A DNA stretch of 23,856 nucleotides from an uncultured Acetatifactor sp. (GCA_910580225.1 CAJTXE010000054.1:1-23856); one strand, 5' to 3'. Positions 6,090 to 14,053 are shown, counted from the stretch's first letter. Notes: generated from the sequence alone by a model not told the origin. Program-made: numbers and translations.

Positions 6090-7280
6090 ATGGAATATTT
6101 GGAATATGAAGAAATCGAACTGATAAAACAAAGCGAAAATAGTACGGTGCATTTGATTAGGGAAAAAGAAGGGGGAAAGTTTTTCGTAAGAAAAGTAATG
6201 AAGGGGCAGCATCCGGTGTATTTGACGCTGCAGGACTGTTCTCACCCGTGTCTGCCGCAGATTTACGATGTCGCCATAACGGAAAAGGACACAACAGTCA
6301 TAGAAGAATATATAGAGGGTCCATCGTTAGGCAGCATAAAATTATCCGGGAAACAGTTCAAAGGCGTCGTAAAAGATCTGTGCTCTGTTTTGGAGTTCCT
6401 GCATGGTAAGGGCATCATTCACCGTGACATTAAGCCATCCAATATTATTTATAAAGAGAGCGGGCATATAGGCCTGATTGATTTTGATGCAGCCCGTGAG
6501 CCAAAAGAGAATCGAGAGCAGGATACCAGGCTGCTGGGTACCCGTGGATATGCGCCTCCGGAGCAATATGGTTTTTCCCAGACTGATGTGAGGACTGATA
6601 TCTACTCTCTTGGTGTTACACTGGAACAGATTCTGCAGGATGGGTTTCAAAAGCTGCGGTATAAAAGAAGGCTGCGAAAATGTACGGAACTGGACCCGAA
6701 GAAACGGTTCCAGTCCATACGGCAGGTAAGAAGGGCTTTTTTTCATACGGAGAGGAACATTCTGGCAGGTCTTGCGGTAATTGTAGCGGCAGCGTTTTTC
6801 GGCTGCTATCTTTCAAAAAACAATACGGATATTATTTCTTCCACTCCAAATATGGCTGCGGCTGAAAGGTATCCGAATCAGATTCTCTGGAATGATTATC
6901 CTGTACATGATTATCTGGGGAAATACATAGATGATATTATGGAAGAAATGGATGCATCCTGCGATGAATTTACGGAGGATGGTGATGAAAATATATGTGC
7001 TTATAGGGAAATAGGGATTATTTTTTGTTTTGATAATAAAAGAAAGATTTATCGTATCATAACGGATCCGGCACTTTGCACCTATAATGGAGAATCGCTC
7101 AATATAAACAGAGATGAAATTCTTGAAATCTTAGGAACTCCTTTTATGATGGGCTGGACAGAATGGGAATCGGAGGATGTTCCGGATGAATACTTTGTAG
7201 ACTATTATGATGGGAAAGAAGGCATCCGATTTTATATGCCGTCACCGGAGAAAGACGCCACCGACTTGTTTATTGATTAA
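6090..7280 (+). CDS. Membrane-anchored Hanks-type Ser/Thr protein kinase
   Basis: The kinase domain spans about residues 7-215. K35 in FVRKVMKG is the ATP lysine, the catalytic loop is HRDIKPSN (D113, K115), the metal motif reads DFD at 131-133 where DFG is the textbook form, and the activation segment contains LGTRGYAPPEQYG. Then follow one membrane span (about 224-241, ILAGLAVIVAAAFFG) and an extracellular domain of about 150 residues that is acidic and aromatic-rich, with no PASTA repeats. The DFD form recurs in clostridial kinases of this type, so I do not read it as inactivation. The ATG at 6090 has AAGGAGA eight bases upstream; an ATG at 6054 adds 12 residues but overlaps the promoter. 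It probably senses an outside signal and passes it to the divergent HTH protein or neighbouring cargo. A strong terminator follows. Confidence 0.88.
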   Translation: MEYLEYEEIELIKQSENSTVHLIREKEGGKFFVRKVMKGQHPVYLTLQDCSHPCLPQIYDVAITEKDTTVIEEYIEGPSLGSIKLSGKQFKGVVKDLCSVLEFLHGKGIIHRDIKPSNIIYKESGHIGLIDFDAAREPKENREQDTRLLGTRGYAPPEQYGFSQTDVRTDIYSLGVTLEQILQDGFQKLRYKRRLRKCTELDPKKRFQSIRQVRRAFFHTERNILAGLAVIVAAAFFGCYLSKNNTDIISSTPNMAAAERYPNQILWNDYPVHDYLGKYIDDIMEEMDASCDEFTEDGDENICAYREIGIIFCFDNKRKIYRIITDPALCTYNGESLNINRDEILEILGTPFMMGWTEWESEDVPDEYFVDYYDGKEGIRFYMPSPEKDATDLFID

Positions 7281-7291
7281 AGAGCATGCAT

Positions 7292-7319
7292 AAAAAAGTA
7301 CCTTCATGGTACTTTTTTT
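7292..7319. terminator. Bidirectional intrinsic terminator after the kinase gene
   Basis: A-run, GTACC, loop TTCAT, GGTAC, then a T-run of seven: symmetric, so it works for the kinase transcript and possibly for the minus-strand XRE transcript arriving from 7454. Confidence 0.8.
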
Positions 7320-7453
7320 ATTTTTAATGTATGCTGGCTGCAGACCTGCACAAGCCGAAATTGCTGTATAATAATAGAAATTTTTGCTGTTCAGGGAAAT
7401 GATGAACAGCCGAACGGGATGCCGCATGATGAAAATTTGAGTTTACAGTCAAT

Positions 7454-7801
7454 TCAATCAATTCGTTTTAATTTCCGTATCCGGATTGACCTTTTGACAG
7501 CAGCTGCGGCTTCCAGCATGACGTATATTTCGTCAGGGTCACAATCGGCAAAGGCATTCTGTACATCCTTCATCAGGTGTGATTTTGAAGCCTGAACGCT
7601 GTCATATAAAAGTTTGTCTACGCTGGTATGCAGGGCATTTGCAATTTTTACAAGGGCTGGCAGGCTGATTTTTGTGGAAGCAACTTCAGTGTGGGATATG
7701 TGCTGGCTGGTCAGGCCTACCATTTCTGCCAACTGTTCCTGTGATAATCCGGCGGCCAGGCGTGCAGCACGGATTCTCTGTCCTAACAATACATAGTCCA
7801 T
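7454..7801 (-). CDS. XRE-family transcriptional regulator
   Basis: A 115-residue Cro/C1-type repressor. The N-terminal HTH occupies about residues 5-62: LLGQRIRAARLAAGLSQEQL, then AEMVGLTSQHISHTE and PALVKIANAL, followed by the common VDKLLYD end of the domain and a helical, basic C-terminal tail. The preferred start at 7801 has GAGAGG upstream and gives the usual MDYVLLGQRIR opening; a start at 7837 adds 12 residues without a good RBS. It is divergent from the four-gene patatin operon starting at 7972, with a shared 170-bp promoter region, and is the obvious candidate repressor of that operon. Confidence 0.85.
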   Translation of the reverse strand: MDYVLLGQRIRAARLAAGLSQEQLAEMVGLTSQHISHTEVASTKISLPALVKIANALHTSVDKLLYDSVQASKSHLMKDVQNAFADCDPDEIYVMLEAAAAVKRSIRIRKLKRID

Positions 7802-7836
7802 CTTGATTACCTCTCTGAAAAAAGTTGATAATTGCA

Positions 7837-7865
7837 TTGTAACGTTGAATGAGTTATGGTAAAAT
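7837..7865 (+). promoter_or_regulatory. Candidate promoter of the patatin operon
   Basis: TTGTAA (7837-7842) and TAAAAT (7860-7865) are 17 bases apart and point toward the gene at 7972. They lie just upstream of the divergent XRE gene, as expected for a repressor-controlled promoter. Match by eye only. Confidence 0.4.
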
Positions 7866-7971
7866 GTACTATAAAGGCGGATGAGCCAATATAAGCGGTA
7901 AGAAAGGAAGGAATAATGTGGTTTCCTGCCTGATGAAGATAAGATGGTAGAAAAACCCGAGGAGGTACGAG

Positions 7972-8280
7972 ATGAAAAAATTTGAGTTGGAGATAATTGA
8001 TCAGGCTGTAAAAGCTCTTGGTAATCTTCCGGATGTAATCAGGATAATGAATGAGGTATTGGATGAGGAAATTTTTCTTCCAAATACTCCTTTTCCCGTT
8101 GCTGTCAATATGTTCTATTGGGATACAATCAGAGAATGTAATGGATGGCGTTTACAGCAAAATGAATTCACAAGACATTGTCGGCTTGTAGATCCTGAAA
8201 ATATACGCCGTGCTTGGGGAACAAAGAATGCTATGGTTAAGGCATTAAGGGATATTAATAATCGTATTTCCACACTATAA
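7972..8280 (+). CDS. Hypothetical protein, first gene of the patatin operon
   Basis: A 102-residue protein not recognised as any family. It is soluble and mostly helical, with an N-terminal amphipathic stretch (ELEIIDQAVKALGNLPDVIRIMNEV in two helices), a Phe/Pro-rich turn (PNTPFPVAVNMFYWD) and a basic C-terminus ending in NNRISTL. GAGGAGG lies nine bases before the ATG. Being first after the candidate promoter and divergent from the XRE gene, it could be a regulator, immunity or adaptor protein of the operon, but nothing in the sequence decides between these. Confidence 0.6.
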   Translation: MKKFELEIIDQAVKALGNLPDVIRIMNEVLDEEIFLPNTPFPVAVNMFYWDTIRECNGWRLQQNEFTRHCRLVDPENIRRAWGTKNAMVKALRDINNRISTL

Positions 8281-8356
8281 CTGACAGATTTATACCTTAT
8301 CTGCTTTACAAAATAAGACAATCCCAGATATGGTTGTTTTAGGGAGGACGGGGGTA

Positions 8357-8671
8357 ATGGCCAAAAAACTGAAAAGAATACCTGTAGATTTAGTATCGTA
8401 CATTCAAATTGAGACGGAAGCAATTGAAACTTCTAATGACAAGATGATGATTTCTTCCTACTGTCTTAGTAAATTAGAGATGGTAAACTGGTACTTGGAA
8501 TTATTGGAGGTCGGTTCCAAGAAGTACATCGTCCCACAGAGCAAAGCATATCTGGAGATGGTCAGAGACCAGCTTATGGAGTGCCACAAAGAAATCATGG
8601 CCGTAAAAGTCAAAAAGAACAATAAGCGTCCTATCCTTGATATCGAATATCCGAAAGGATACGAGGGGTAA
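8357..8671 (+). CDS. Small helical protein, intact copy of a duplicated gene
   Basis: A 104-residue protein, basic at the N-terminus (MAKKLKRIPVD) and then mainly helical (SYCLSKLEMVNWYLELLE and KAYLEMVRDQLMECHKEIM), ending in a conserved tail LDIEYPKGYEG. The start at 8357 follows GGGAGG and gives the natural MAKK opening; a start at 8330 lacks a good RBS. A decayed second copy lies at 12937-13201, in which the middle helix and the tail are recognisable. It is 36 bases upstream of the patatin gene and in the same direction, with a small perfect hairpin (8671-8686) between them. No known family; its pairing with membrane-related genes in both copies hints at an accessory role. Confidence 0.65.
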   Translation: MAKKLKRIPVDLVSYIQIETEAIETSNDKMMISSYCLSKLEMVNWYLELLEVGSKKYIVPQSKAYLEMVRDQLMECHKEIMAVKVKKNNKRPILDIEYPKGYEG

Positions 8672-8686
8672 TGCTGCTATCAGCAT
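8671..8686 (+). promoter_or_regulatory. Short hairpin between the small protein and patatin genes
   Basis: ATGCTG (8671-8676) and CAGCAT (8681-8686) form a perfect 6-bp stem over CTAT, starting on the last base of the stop codon. No T-run follows, so it is more likely an mRNA stability or translation-tuning element than a terminator. Confidence 0.3.
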
Positions 8687-8707
8687 CCAGGACAGGGACA
8701 AATACAC

Positions 8708-9760
8708 ATGAAACGAAAGGGAGAAGATACAAAGGTGGACGGATTAGTGGAGCAAGGTATTCTACAGGAACCAGGAATGCAAAGAACCGGGGTGCGTAAG
8801 GGGATAGGCCTCGTCCTGGTCGGCGGCGGAGGTCGGGGGGCTTATCACATTGGAGTGTGGAAAGCACTGCGGGATACAGGATTAGAAAACTATATTACAG
8901 CTGTATCCGGTTCTTCTGTTGGCGGACTGAATGCAGCATTATTTGTTCAGAAAGACTTAGACAAAGCGCAGGACATTTGGAAATCCATTTCCATGGAGAC
9001 GATCTTGACGCCCAGGTTCAAAAGCGAACATAGTCGCCCAGCATTATTCGAACGTGATGGACTGGGGAGAATCATTGATGAGGGCCTGGACATGCGGTGT
9101 TTTGACAATGGTGAGTACAATTGCTGGATTGCTTGCGTAAGGGTAGATGGGGGTGATAATAAGGAAGAGGAAATTCAGTATATTAATTTTGAAGGAAGAA
9201 AGGTCGTCCGTAAGTATGTGTGCGGGCGTACAGAATATTTTAATTTGAAGCATGTCCAAGGCGATGATACAAGAAAGAAAATTCTTTTGGCGACATCTGC
9301 GATGCCATTGGTGTTTCCAAAGGAAGAGATAGATGGGCATCACTATGAGGATGGCGGCATCAAAGATAATATTCCGTTAAGACCTCTTTATGAGATTGAT
9401 AAATGCGATGTTATTTTTGCTGTACATTTGGCAAATACAGATAATCCGATAAATCGGAAAAGATACCCGAATGCAACGATATTTGAAATATTTCCAAAAG
9501 GAAATTTAGGCGGACTGATAGATGCAGACGGCGTATTTGACTTTACAGCGGAAGGGGCTGCAAAGCGGATAGGACAGGGTTATGCCGACTGCCATGACCT
9601 TTTCCGGCGTATGACGGAAATTATCCGTTCCGGCCATGAAGAACGTAATGTTCTGGCTGATGCCTATATGAAGGAACTGCAATATGACTGGTGTAAGAAA
9701 AAGATGCAGGAAGCAAATTTGGATTTGATGATGAAATTAAATGAAGATACGGGGAGATGA
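8708..9760 (+). CDS. Patatin-like phospholipase
   Basis: Patatin-family lipases hydrolyse phospholipid acyl chains with a Ser-Asp dyad. The oxyanion loop is GGGGRGAYH at about residues 39-47, the nucleophile elbow GSSVGG (S70) at 68-73, and the catalytic aspartate lies in the DGG at 215-217 (D215). All essentials are intact, and 350 residues is a normal single-domain size; there is no signal peptide or membrane span, so it acts from the cytoplasm. The start is uncertain: ATG 8708 is weakly supported, and GTG 8735 or ATG 8777 would still keep the whole domain. It is followed four bases later by a coiled-coil partner gene. Patatin effectors that attack the host membrane occur in bacterial defence (for example CapV in CBASS), but no CD-NTase is present here, so any defence role is inference. 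Confidence 0.9.
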   Translation: MKRKGEDTKVDGLVEQGILQEPGMQRTGVRKGIGLVLVGGGGRGAYHIGVWKALRDTGLENYITAVSGSSVGGLNAALFVQKDLDKAQDIWKSISMETILTPRFKSEHSRPALFERDGLGRIIDEGLDMRCFDNGEYNCWIACVRVDGGDNKEEEIQYINFEGRKVVRKYVCGRTEYFNLKHVQGDDTRKKILLATSAMPLVFPKEEIDGHHYEDGGIKDNIPLRPLYEIDKCDVIFAVHLANTDNPINRKRYPNATIFEIFPKGNLGGLIDADGVFDFTAEGAAKRIGQGYADCHDLFRRMTEIIRSGHEERNVLADAYMKELQYDWCKKKMQEANLDLMMKLNEDTGR

Positions 9761-9764
9761 GAAA

Positions 9765-11393
9765 ATGGAATCATTGAGGGAATTTGGATACCAGGAAACA
9801 GATCTTGAGTTTGGAGATGTTTTGTCAGATATGCTCAAAGGGAAGGATATAGACGAGTTGACAGAGCTGTTATGCGAATGTGAAACTCTCCTTCAGACAA
9901 ATGATATTTATTTAACGAAGCTCAATGCAAAGGGATTAAAGAGGCTGTTTCATCTGATTACCGGAATAGAGAAAAAGTGCAAGAAAAGCATCCAGGATAA
10001 TTTTCAGTTGATGCATAGAATTACTTTGAATGTAGAAAAGGTTATTTTGCAGCGTTTTACCGATTTCGAGAAACTGATAGCCACTCTGAATGACAAGCTT
10101 GAAAGGGATAATCAGTTTACGCAGTACTGCATTCATTCGCTGCTACAGAAAGTAAATGACCATAAGAAATCTATTGAAGGGCTTCAAAGAGAGGTAAGGC
10201 TGCTAACATGGGAAAAGTTGGATTTGGAAAATTATATATCCTACTCGAATACGAAAAAGGTGCTGCAGATAGTATCCGATTTATATGCCATCACCGGTGG
10301 AAGCTGTAGAATAGGATTCGAATGGCCGAAGCTGGCGTTGAAAGAACTTGAAGTGTCAGAGACCCTGATACCCTTGGATATTTTTGCGGAAGAAATCCTC
10401 CACGATGCAACGTGCCTGCCTCTGTATATCAAGAATGAATTGGACTATAACACTTTTCGGGATAAGCTATCGGAGTACGGTACCGTCATATGCCAGGCAA
10501 ATACCTTGGTGGTTGACCAGAATATTCAGGAACTGTGTGAAGCGAAAAATGAAACCATGGAAACGCTCTGCCTTCCCTTGCTAAAAAAGAAGATAGAGAC
10601 TCGAAATATGGACAGTAAGTCTGCAAAAGATATCTGTATGCAATTATTAGAGGACTTGAAAACATTGCATGCGATAGCGAGCGAGGAGAGATTGCAGGTA
10701 CAGAAAAGCCTGGAGGATGAGAGAAAACTGCAGGAAAGTCTGCAGAAGCAAAAGCAGATAGAAGAAAATCAAAAATATCCCATACTGAGAATGACACCGG
10801 AGAAACTGCATCTCTATGAAGATAAAGGAGAAATTATAAAATTAGATCAGAAGGAGCCCTATACCTTTAAGGATGAAGCAATGTTGGAGTCTTATCTGGA
10901 AAATACAGATCCATATCTGGTGGCAGCGCCCATCGGGTTTAAAGAACATGCCAAGAAAGTCAAGAATCTGTTGGAGAATAGATTTGTAGCTTTGTCAGAT
11001 TATTATATGTATTTATGGTTTCATAATATGAATCTGGAGATGAGGGCTAAACGGAAACTGGCATTCATAGAGTATTACGCTACTACAATATATGTATCAG
11101 TCTATGGTGTTGACAGTACGGGCAGCAAATATGAAAAGGGCGGCCAAATGGAAATCGGACACGGTACAGCTATAGATACTATGCATAAAAGGATTTTGGG
11201 GCATGAGTATTTTAAAGATGTAAGCGATAAGAATGAGATTATAGTTTTTCAGACATTCCTGAGCGATTTGCAGGGGCTGCCTAAGCTAGTGAATGTCCAC
11301 AAAGTGCAGATGGTGGACTGGACATGGCAAAACAAGTTACATGAAAGCGTATTTCGGAAGAATATGAAGGAAGCACTGCTTGAAGGCAATTAG
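9765..11393 (+). CDS. Large coiled-coil protein coupled to the patatin gene
   Basis: A 542-residue soluble protein of no recognised family. The N-terminal ~180 residues are almost entirely helical; the region near 185-290 looks more globular (TGGSCRIGFEWPKLALKELE); about 295-345 is a strongly charged coiled coil (HAIASEERLQVQKSLEDERK and then ESLQKQKQIEENQK); and the C-terminal ~190 residues form a second globular domain (LVAAPIGFKEHAKKVKNLLE, FVALSDYYMYLWFHNMNLEM). The start at 9765 has GGGGAGATGA upstream, four bases after the patatin stop, so the two are almost surely co-translated. It may be the sensor or scaffold that controls the lipase. No ATPase, nuclease or cyclase motif was found by eye. 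Confidence 0.8.
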   Translation: MESLREFGYQETDLEFGDVLSDMLKGKDIDELTELLCECETLLQTNDIYLTKLNAKGLKRLFHLITGIEKKCKKSIQDNFQLMHRITLNVEKVILQRFTDFEKLIATLNDKLERDNQFTQYCIHSLLQKVNDHKKSIEGLQREVRLLTWEKLDLENYISYSNTKKVLQIVSDLYAITGGSCRIGFEWPKLALKELEVSETLIPLDIFAEEILHDATCLPLYIKNELDYNTFRDKLSEYGTVICQANTLVVDQNIQELCEAKNETMETLCLPLLKKKIETRNMDSKSAKDICMQLLEDLKTLHAIASEERLQVQKSLEDERKLQESLQKQKQIEENQKYPILRMTPEKLHLYEDKGEIIKLDQKEPYTFKDEAMLESYLENTDPYLVAAPIGFKEHAKKVKNLLENRFVALSDYYMYLWFHNMNLEMRAKRKLAFIEYYATTIYVSVYGVDSTGSKYEKGGQMEIGHGTAIDTMHKRILGHEYFKDVSDKNEIIVFQTFLSDLQGLPKLVNVHKVQMVDWTWQNKLHESVFRKNMKEALLEGN

Positions 11394-11479
11394 TAATGCG
11401 ATGTAGTATCGGTTAAAGCCTCCAGCAATACAGAATACGTTTAAAAAGAAGCTCCAAAGAATTGCAGCTGCCGAAAGGA

Positions 11480-11620
11480 ATGGCGGCGGCAATGCTGTTG
11501 GAGGCGCTCAGTGGTAAATTCAATTATCCTTATTTTAAGGGCGTTTACTATGGAACAATGGGGGAATGTGTCATTGAATGCTATATGAATGTCGCGTTCA
11601 CGGGTTATGAGGGCTACTAA
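11480..11620 (+). CDS. 46-codon ORF, possible remnant or small protein
   Basis: An ATG after AAAGG opens a 46-residue frame ending at TAA 11618-11620, sixteen bases before the next gene. The frame is open without a start further upstream to about 11416, giving a predicted peptide rich in Tyr, Met and Cys (FNYPYFKGVYYGTMGECVIE). It may be a genuine small gene or the C-terminal remnant of a larger broken one. No family is recognised. Confidence 0.3.
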   Translation: MAAAMLLEALSGKFNYPYFKGVYYGTMGECVIECYMNVAFTGYEGY

Positions 11621-11636
11621 AAGGGAGGAGCAAAGT

Positions 11637-12731
11637 ATGTACTGTTCTAAATGTGGTGCAAAGGCAAGGGACGGCGCAGCTTTCTGTGAAAAATGTGGTG
11701 CGAGGCTTGTTCAGGAGAATCATTCCGAAAATAAAATGGAGAAAGCGTCTGGTACGGAACATGTTCACGAAACCGTGGACGCCGAAAACAAATCCTTGAC
11801 AAAGAAAAATGGGAAATCCGCCGTAAGGTATTTATTACCCATCCTATTGATTGGAGCGCTTGTTTTGTTATTGGTGCGTTGGATGAAACCAGATGCCTTA
11901 CCTCAAGAGGATGAAAGCCTTGTTGCAAAACAATCAGATGCTTCGCCTCAAGAGGAAAGCTCTGCTTTTGTTGCTGGTGACTACATAGAGGATGCTTATT
12001 ATATTGGTGATACCGTATCCATGTCACAGACAGATTCTTCAGGAATAAAAGGATATTATAATATCACAATGACAGACTGGGGTACACATAAGTCTGAATA
12101 TAGCAATGATGTATATGTGTATGCAGTGTTTGAGGTTGAAAATACAGGAAATGAGGAGATTTCTATCGCTCAATATTCATTTAGCGCATATGTAAATAAT
12201 TACAAAGTTGATGTTGGGCAGGTGGCGGAAGATGACGGCCTGTCTGCAACGCTGTCTCCAGGACGTCGGACAAACGGCAAAGTATACATTCAAATGGACC
12301 CAAGGGATGTAAATCAGCTTGAACTGGAACTGGGTAATATTATTTTCCGTATTCAGGACAGCATGTTCCCGGAGGAGATTCCGTTTGGTTACGAAGGAGA
12401 GGAAAATTATACAGATTATATGGAATGGGGCGGAGATTATGATGGCGGGTGGATGGATACAGCATTAACATTTTCACTCTACTCAGATGGATCACAGAAT
12501 CCGGAATGCGGATATATGACGACATATTTCAGAGGAATGGAAAGTAATGGGAAGCTGTATTATCTGGGTGGAAACCAGTTCCGGTGGGAGAGTGGAGGTT
12601 ATGACTCTGTATGGCCTGAAACATATTATGTTTATGCAGTGTATAACAATTCGGAATATCGATTAGATTTATATAATAGCGATGGCGAATATGAAGTTAC
12701 GTTTACCCTGTATGAGCAGTATATACCGTAA
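11637..12731 (+). CDS. Zinc-ribbon, single-span membrane protein with DUF4352-like domain
   Basis: The ATG at 11637 follows GGGAGGAG and starts directly in a zinc ribbon (MYCSKCGAKARDGAAFCEKC; C3, C6, C17, C20). A charged linker, one membrane span at about residues 65-82 (YLLPILLIGALVLLLVRW) and an extracytoplasmic part of about 280 residues follow. Residues ~130-245 resemble the beta-rich DUF4352/telokin-like fold (YVYAVFEVENTGNEEISIAQ, and a glycine-rich turn before a strand ending in KVYIQMD). The remainder is acidic and Tyr-rich with no known domain. Such proteins are common in Clostridia and probably cell-envelope sensors or stress proteins; the substrate is unknown. A start 48 bases upstream (11589) would put extra residues before the zinc ribbon and lacks an RBS. 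Confidence 0.8.
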   Translation: MYCSKCGAKARDGAAFCEKCGARLVQENHSENKMEKASGTEHVHETVDAENKSLTKKNGKSAVRYLLPILLIGALVLLLVRWMKPDALPQEDESLVAKQSDASPQEESSAFVAGDYIEDAYYIGDTVSMSQTDSSGIKGYYNITMTDWGTHKSEYSNDVYVYAVFEVENTGNEEISIAQYSFSAYVNNYKVDVGQVAEDDGLSATLSPGRRTNGKVYIQMDPRDVNQLELELGNIIFRIQDSMFPEEIPFGYEGEENYTDYMEWGGDYDGGWMDTALTFSLYSDGSQNPECGYMTTYFRGMESNGKLYYLGGNQFRWESGGYDSVWPETYYVYAVYNNSEYRLDLYNSDGEYEVTFTLYEQYIP

Positions 12732-12936
12732 TGTACAGATAGATGCTTTTAATTGCAGTGCTGGCAGTTGCAGCCACAGACTGATTCTCACTGTCTTGAC
12801 AGAAAGGGATACCTAATGGAAAATGCAGGGTATAAGACGAATTAGGGAGAATCCGTAAAAAGTACAAAAAGGCTGCTGGGGAAGGTGGGACAAGGGCACA
12901 ATGTTGATTAGGGGAGTGCTGTCGGGACGGCAAAGG
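12732..12936. other. Intergenic DNA with no recognised feature
   Basis: Between the DUF4352-like gene and the decayed copy there is only non-coding-looking sequence with a minor CTGTC/GACAG inverted repeat near 12799-12810. I see no gene, clear promoter or terminator here; it may hold the eroded 5' part of the decayed copy. Confidence 0.4.
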
Positions 12937-13201
12937 TCCAAATTGATACAGAAGCAATTGAACCGCCAATGACAAGAAGATGATTTTCTCCTATTGTCTC
13001 AGCAAATTGGAGACGATGAACTGGTATCTGGAATTGTTGGAGGTAGGATTTAAGAAGTATATCGTTCCTCAGAGCAAGGCATATCTGGAGTCGGTCAGGT
13101 CAGCTTGTAGAATGCCACAAGGAAATCATGCGCGTAAAAATCCAAAAGTTAGGCAATCGCCTTTTTTGGACATTGAATATCCAAAAGGGTATGAGGGCTG
13201 A
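12937..13201 (+). pseudogene. Decayed second copy of the small helical protein gene at 8357
   Basis: This stretch aligns along its length with about 8403-8671. Shared peptide blocks are YCLSKLE, NWYLELLEVG, KKYIVPQSKAYLE and LDIEYPKGYEG. A one-base loss near the GAACCGCC segment (about 12958-12966) throws the N-terminal part out of frame, a two-base loss occurs after the AKAYLES block (near 13097-13102), and a further one-base change near 13155-13165 restores the original frame before the conserved tail. The region equivalent to the first ~15 residues is not recognisable. A 73-codon ORF starting at 12980 could still be translated, but with a scrambled middle. It precedes the membrane protein at 13267, just as the intact copy precedes the patatin gene. 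Confidence 0.75.
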
Positions 13202-13266
13202 TGTTGCTTGTGGCATATAGTATGGAACAGGTATCCTTTCAGTAATAAGGTTAAGGAGAAATGGCT

Positions 13267-13803
13267 ATGGAGAATTCGATGACAGAACAGAATGTACTGA
13301 AAAAGTTAGGTATCAACGATTTTGGGCAGCTAAAGCGGGAGAACTGCATGCAATTTGCATCAATCCTTGATAAGATGGAGCCGGAAGTAGCCCAAAAGGC
13401 ATTGGAGCAATTTCCTGAATTTGCGAAAACATCTAAAGAAATACTATGTGGATATAGGGAGATTATAGAAAGAGGCATTTTATCTAATGATGCGAGCATG
13501 AAAGCGGTATATGATGCTTATAATTCTATCATGGACGCTCTACAGAAAGAGCTGGATAAGGACTGCCTGACTTTTGAAGAGAAAAAATACATTTTGGAAA
13601 AGATGGAGGAGATTGCTGATAAAATCGACAAAAAGGATACGGAAAATAAAAAGTGGATTGCAGGAATAGGAATAGTGGCTGGGGTGGTATGCTGCGGAGT
13701 GGTAGCGGTGTTAGCCGGGTTATTGGGTGGTAATACTTCTGTTAAAACGAGAGATTTGTCAGACTATGACCCTGATTCAGATTCTGACCTGGATTCTGTC
13801 TGA
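13267..13803 (+). CDS. Small helical, C-terminally membrane-anchored protein
   Basis: A 178-residue protein: helical cytoplasmic part (VLKKLGINDFGQLKRENCMQ, FPEFAKTSKEILCGYREIIE), a charged coil (YILEKMEEIADKIDKKDTEN), then one membrane span at about 131-153 (GIGIVAGVVCCGVVAVLAGL) and a short acidic tail of Asp/Ser repeats. AAGGAG at 13253-13258 is eight bases before the ATG at 13267 but only two before that at 13261, so 13267 is preferred. The stop codon lies inside a tandem repeat of GATTCTGACCTG-like units. No family is recognised; the topology is that of a tail-anchored or single-span holin-sized protein, but nothing shows that it permeabilises membranes. Confidence 0.65.
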   Translation: MENSMTEQNVLKKLGINDFGQLKRENCMQFASILDKMEPEVAQKALEQFPEFAKTSKEILCGYREIIERGILSNDASMKAVYDAYNSIMDALQKELDKDCLTFEEKKYILEKMEEIADKIDKKDTENKKWIAGIGIVAGVVCCGVVAVLAGLLGGNTSVKTRDLSDYDPDSDSDLDSV

Positions 13804-13887
13804 CTTGGATTCTGTCCCTGGCTATGACTTGCCCGGAACCGGATGGGATTGACTTAAATTCTGCAATAGAAATGTCAAAAACAGGAC

Positions 13888-13930
13888 ATGTCTGCTGAAA
13901 GGGGAACCTTAAGGCAGACATTTGCTTTAT
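13888..13930 (+). terminator. Probable intrinsic terminator
   Basis: ATGTCTGC (13888-13895) pairs perfectly with GCAGACAT (13914-13921), with an inner AAGG/CCTT stem, followed by TTGCTTTAT. It closes the transcription unit ending with the membrane-anchored protein and precedes the VWA gene. Confidence 0.55.
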
Positions 13931-14053
13931 CCTATAATGATAATCATGAAAGGCAAGGCCGATAAGATTAGGCACCGTAATCGTGTAAAAGCCTTCTATA
14001 GATATATATTCTCATATTGTAATAAAGCTTATAAAAGTAGGAAGGAGATGCTT

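Noticed and set aside
6090..7280. Inactive pseudokinase because of DFD in place of DFG
   Set aside because: The ATP lysine, HRD aspartate, metal-binding first Asp and activation-segment motif are all intact, and DFD recurs in this clostridial kinase type, so loss of activity is not indicated.
8708..9760. CBASS (CapV-type) system
   Set aside because: A patatin is present, but no CD-NTase, Cap2/Cap3 or HORMA/TRIP13 gene was found among the neighbours, so the CBASS label cannot be used.
12980..13201. Independent 73-codon gene
   Set aside because: It is explained as the 3' part of a decayed copy of the gene at 8357; its middle is out of frame relative to that gene and it has no RBS of its own.
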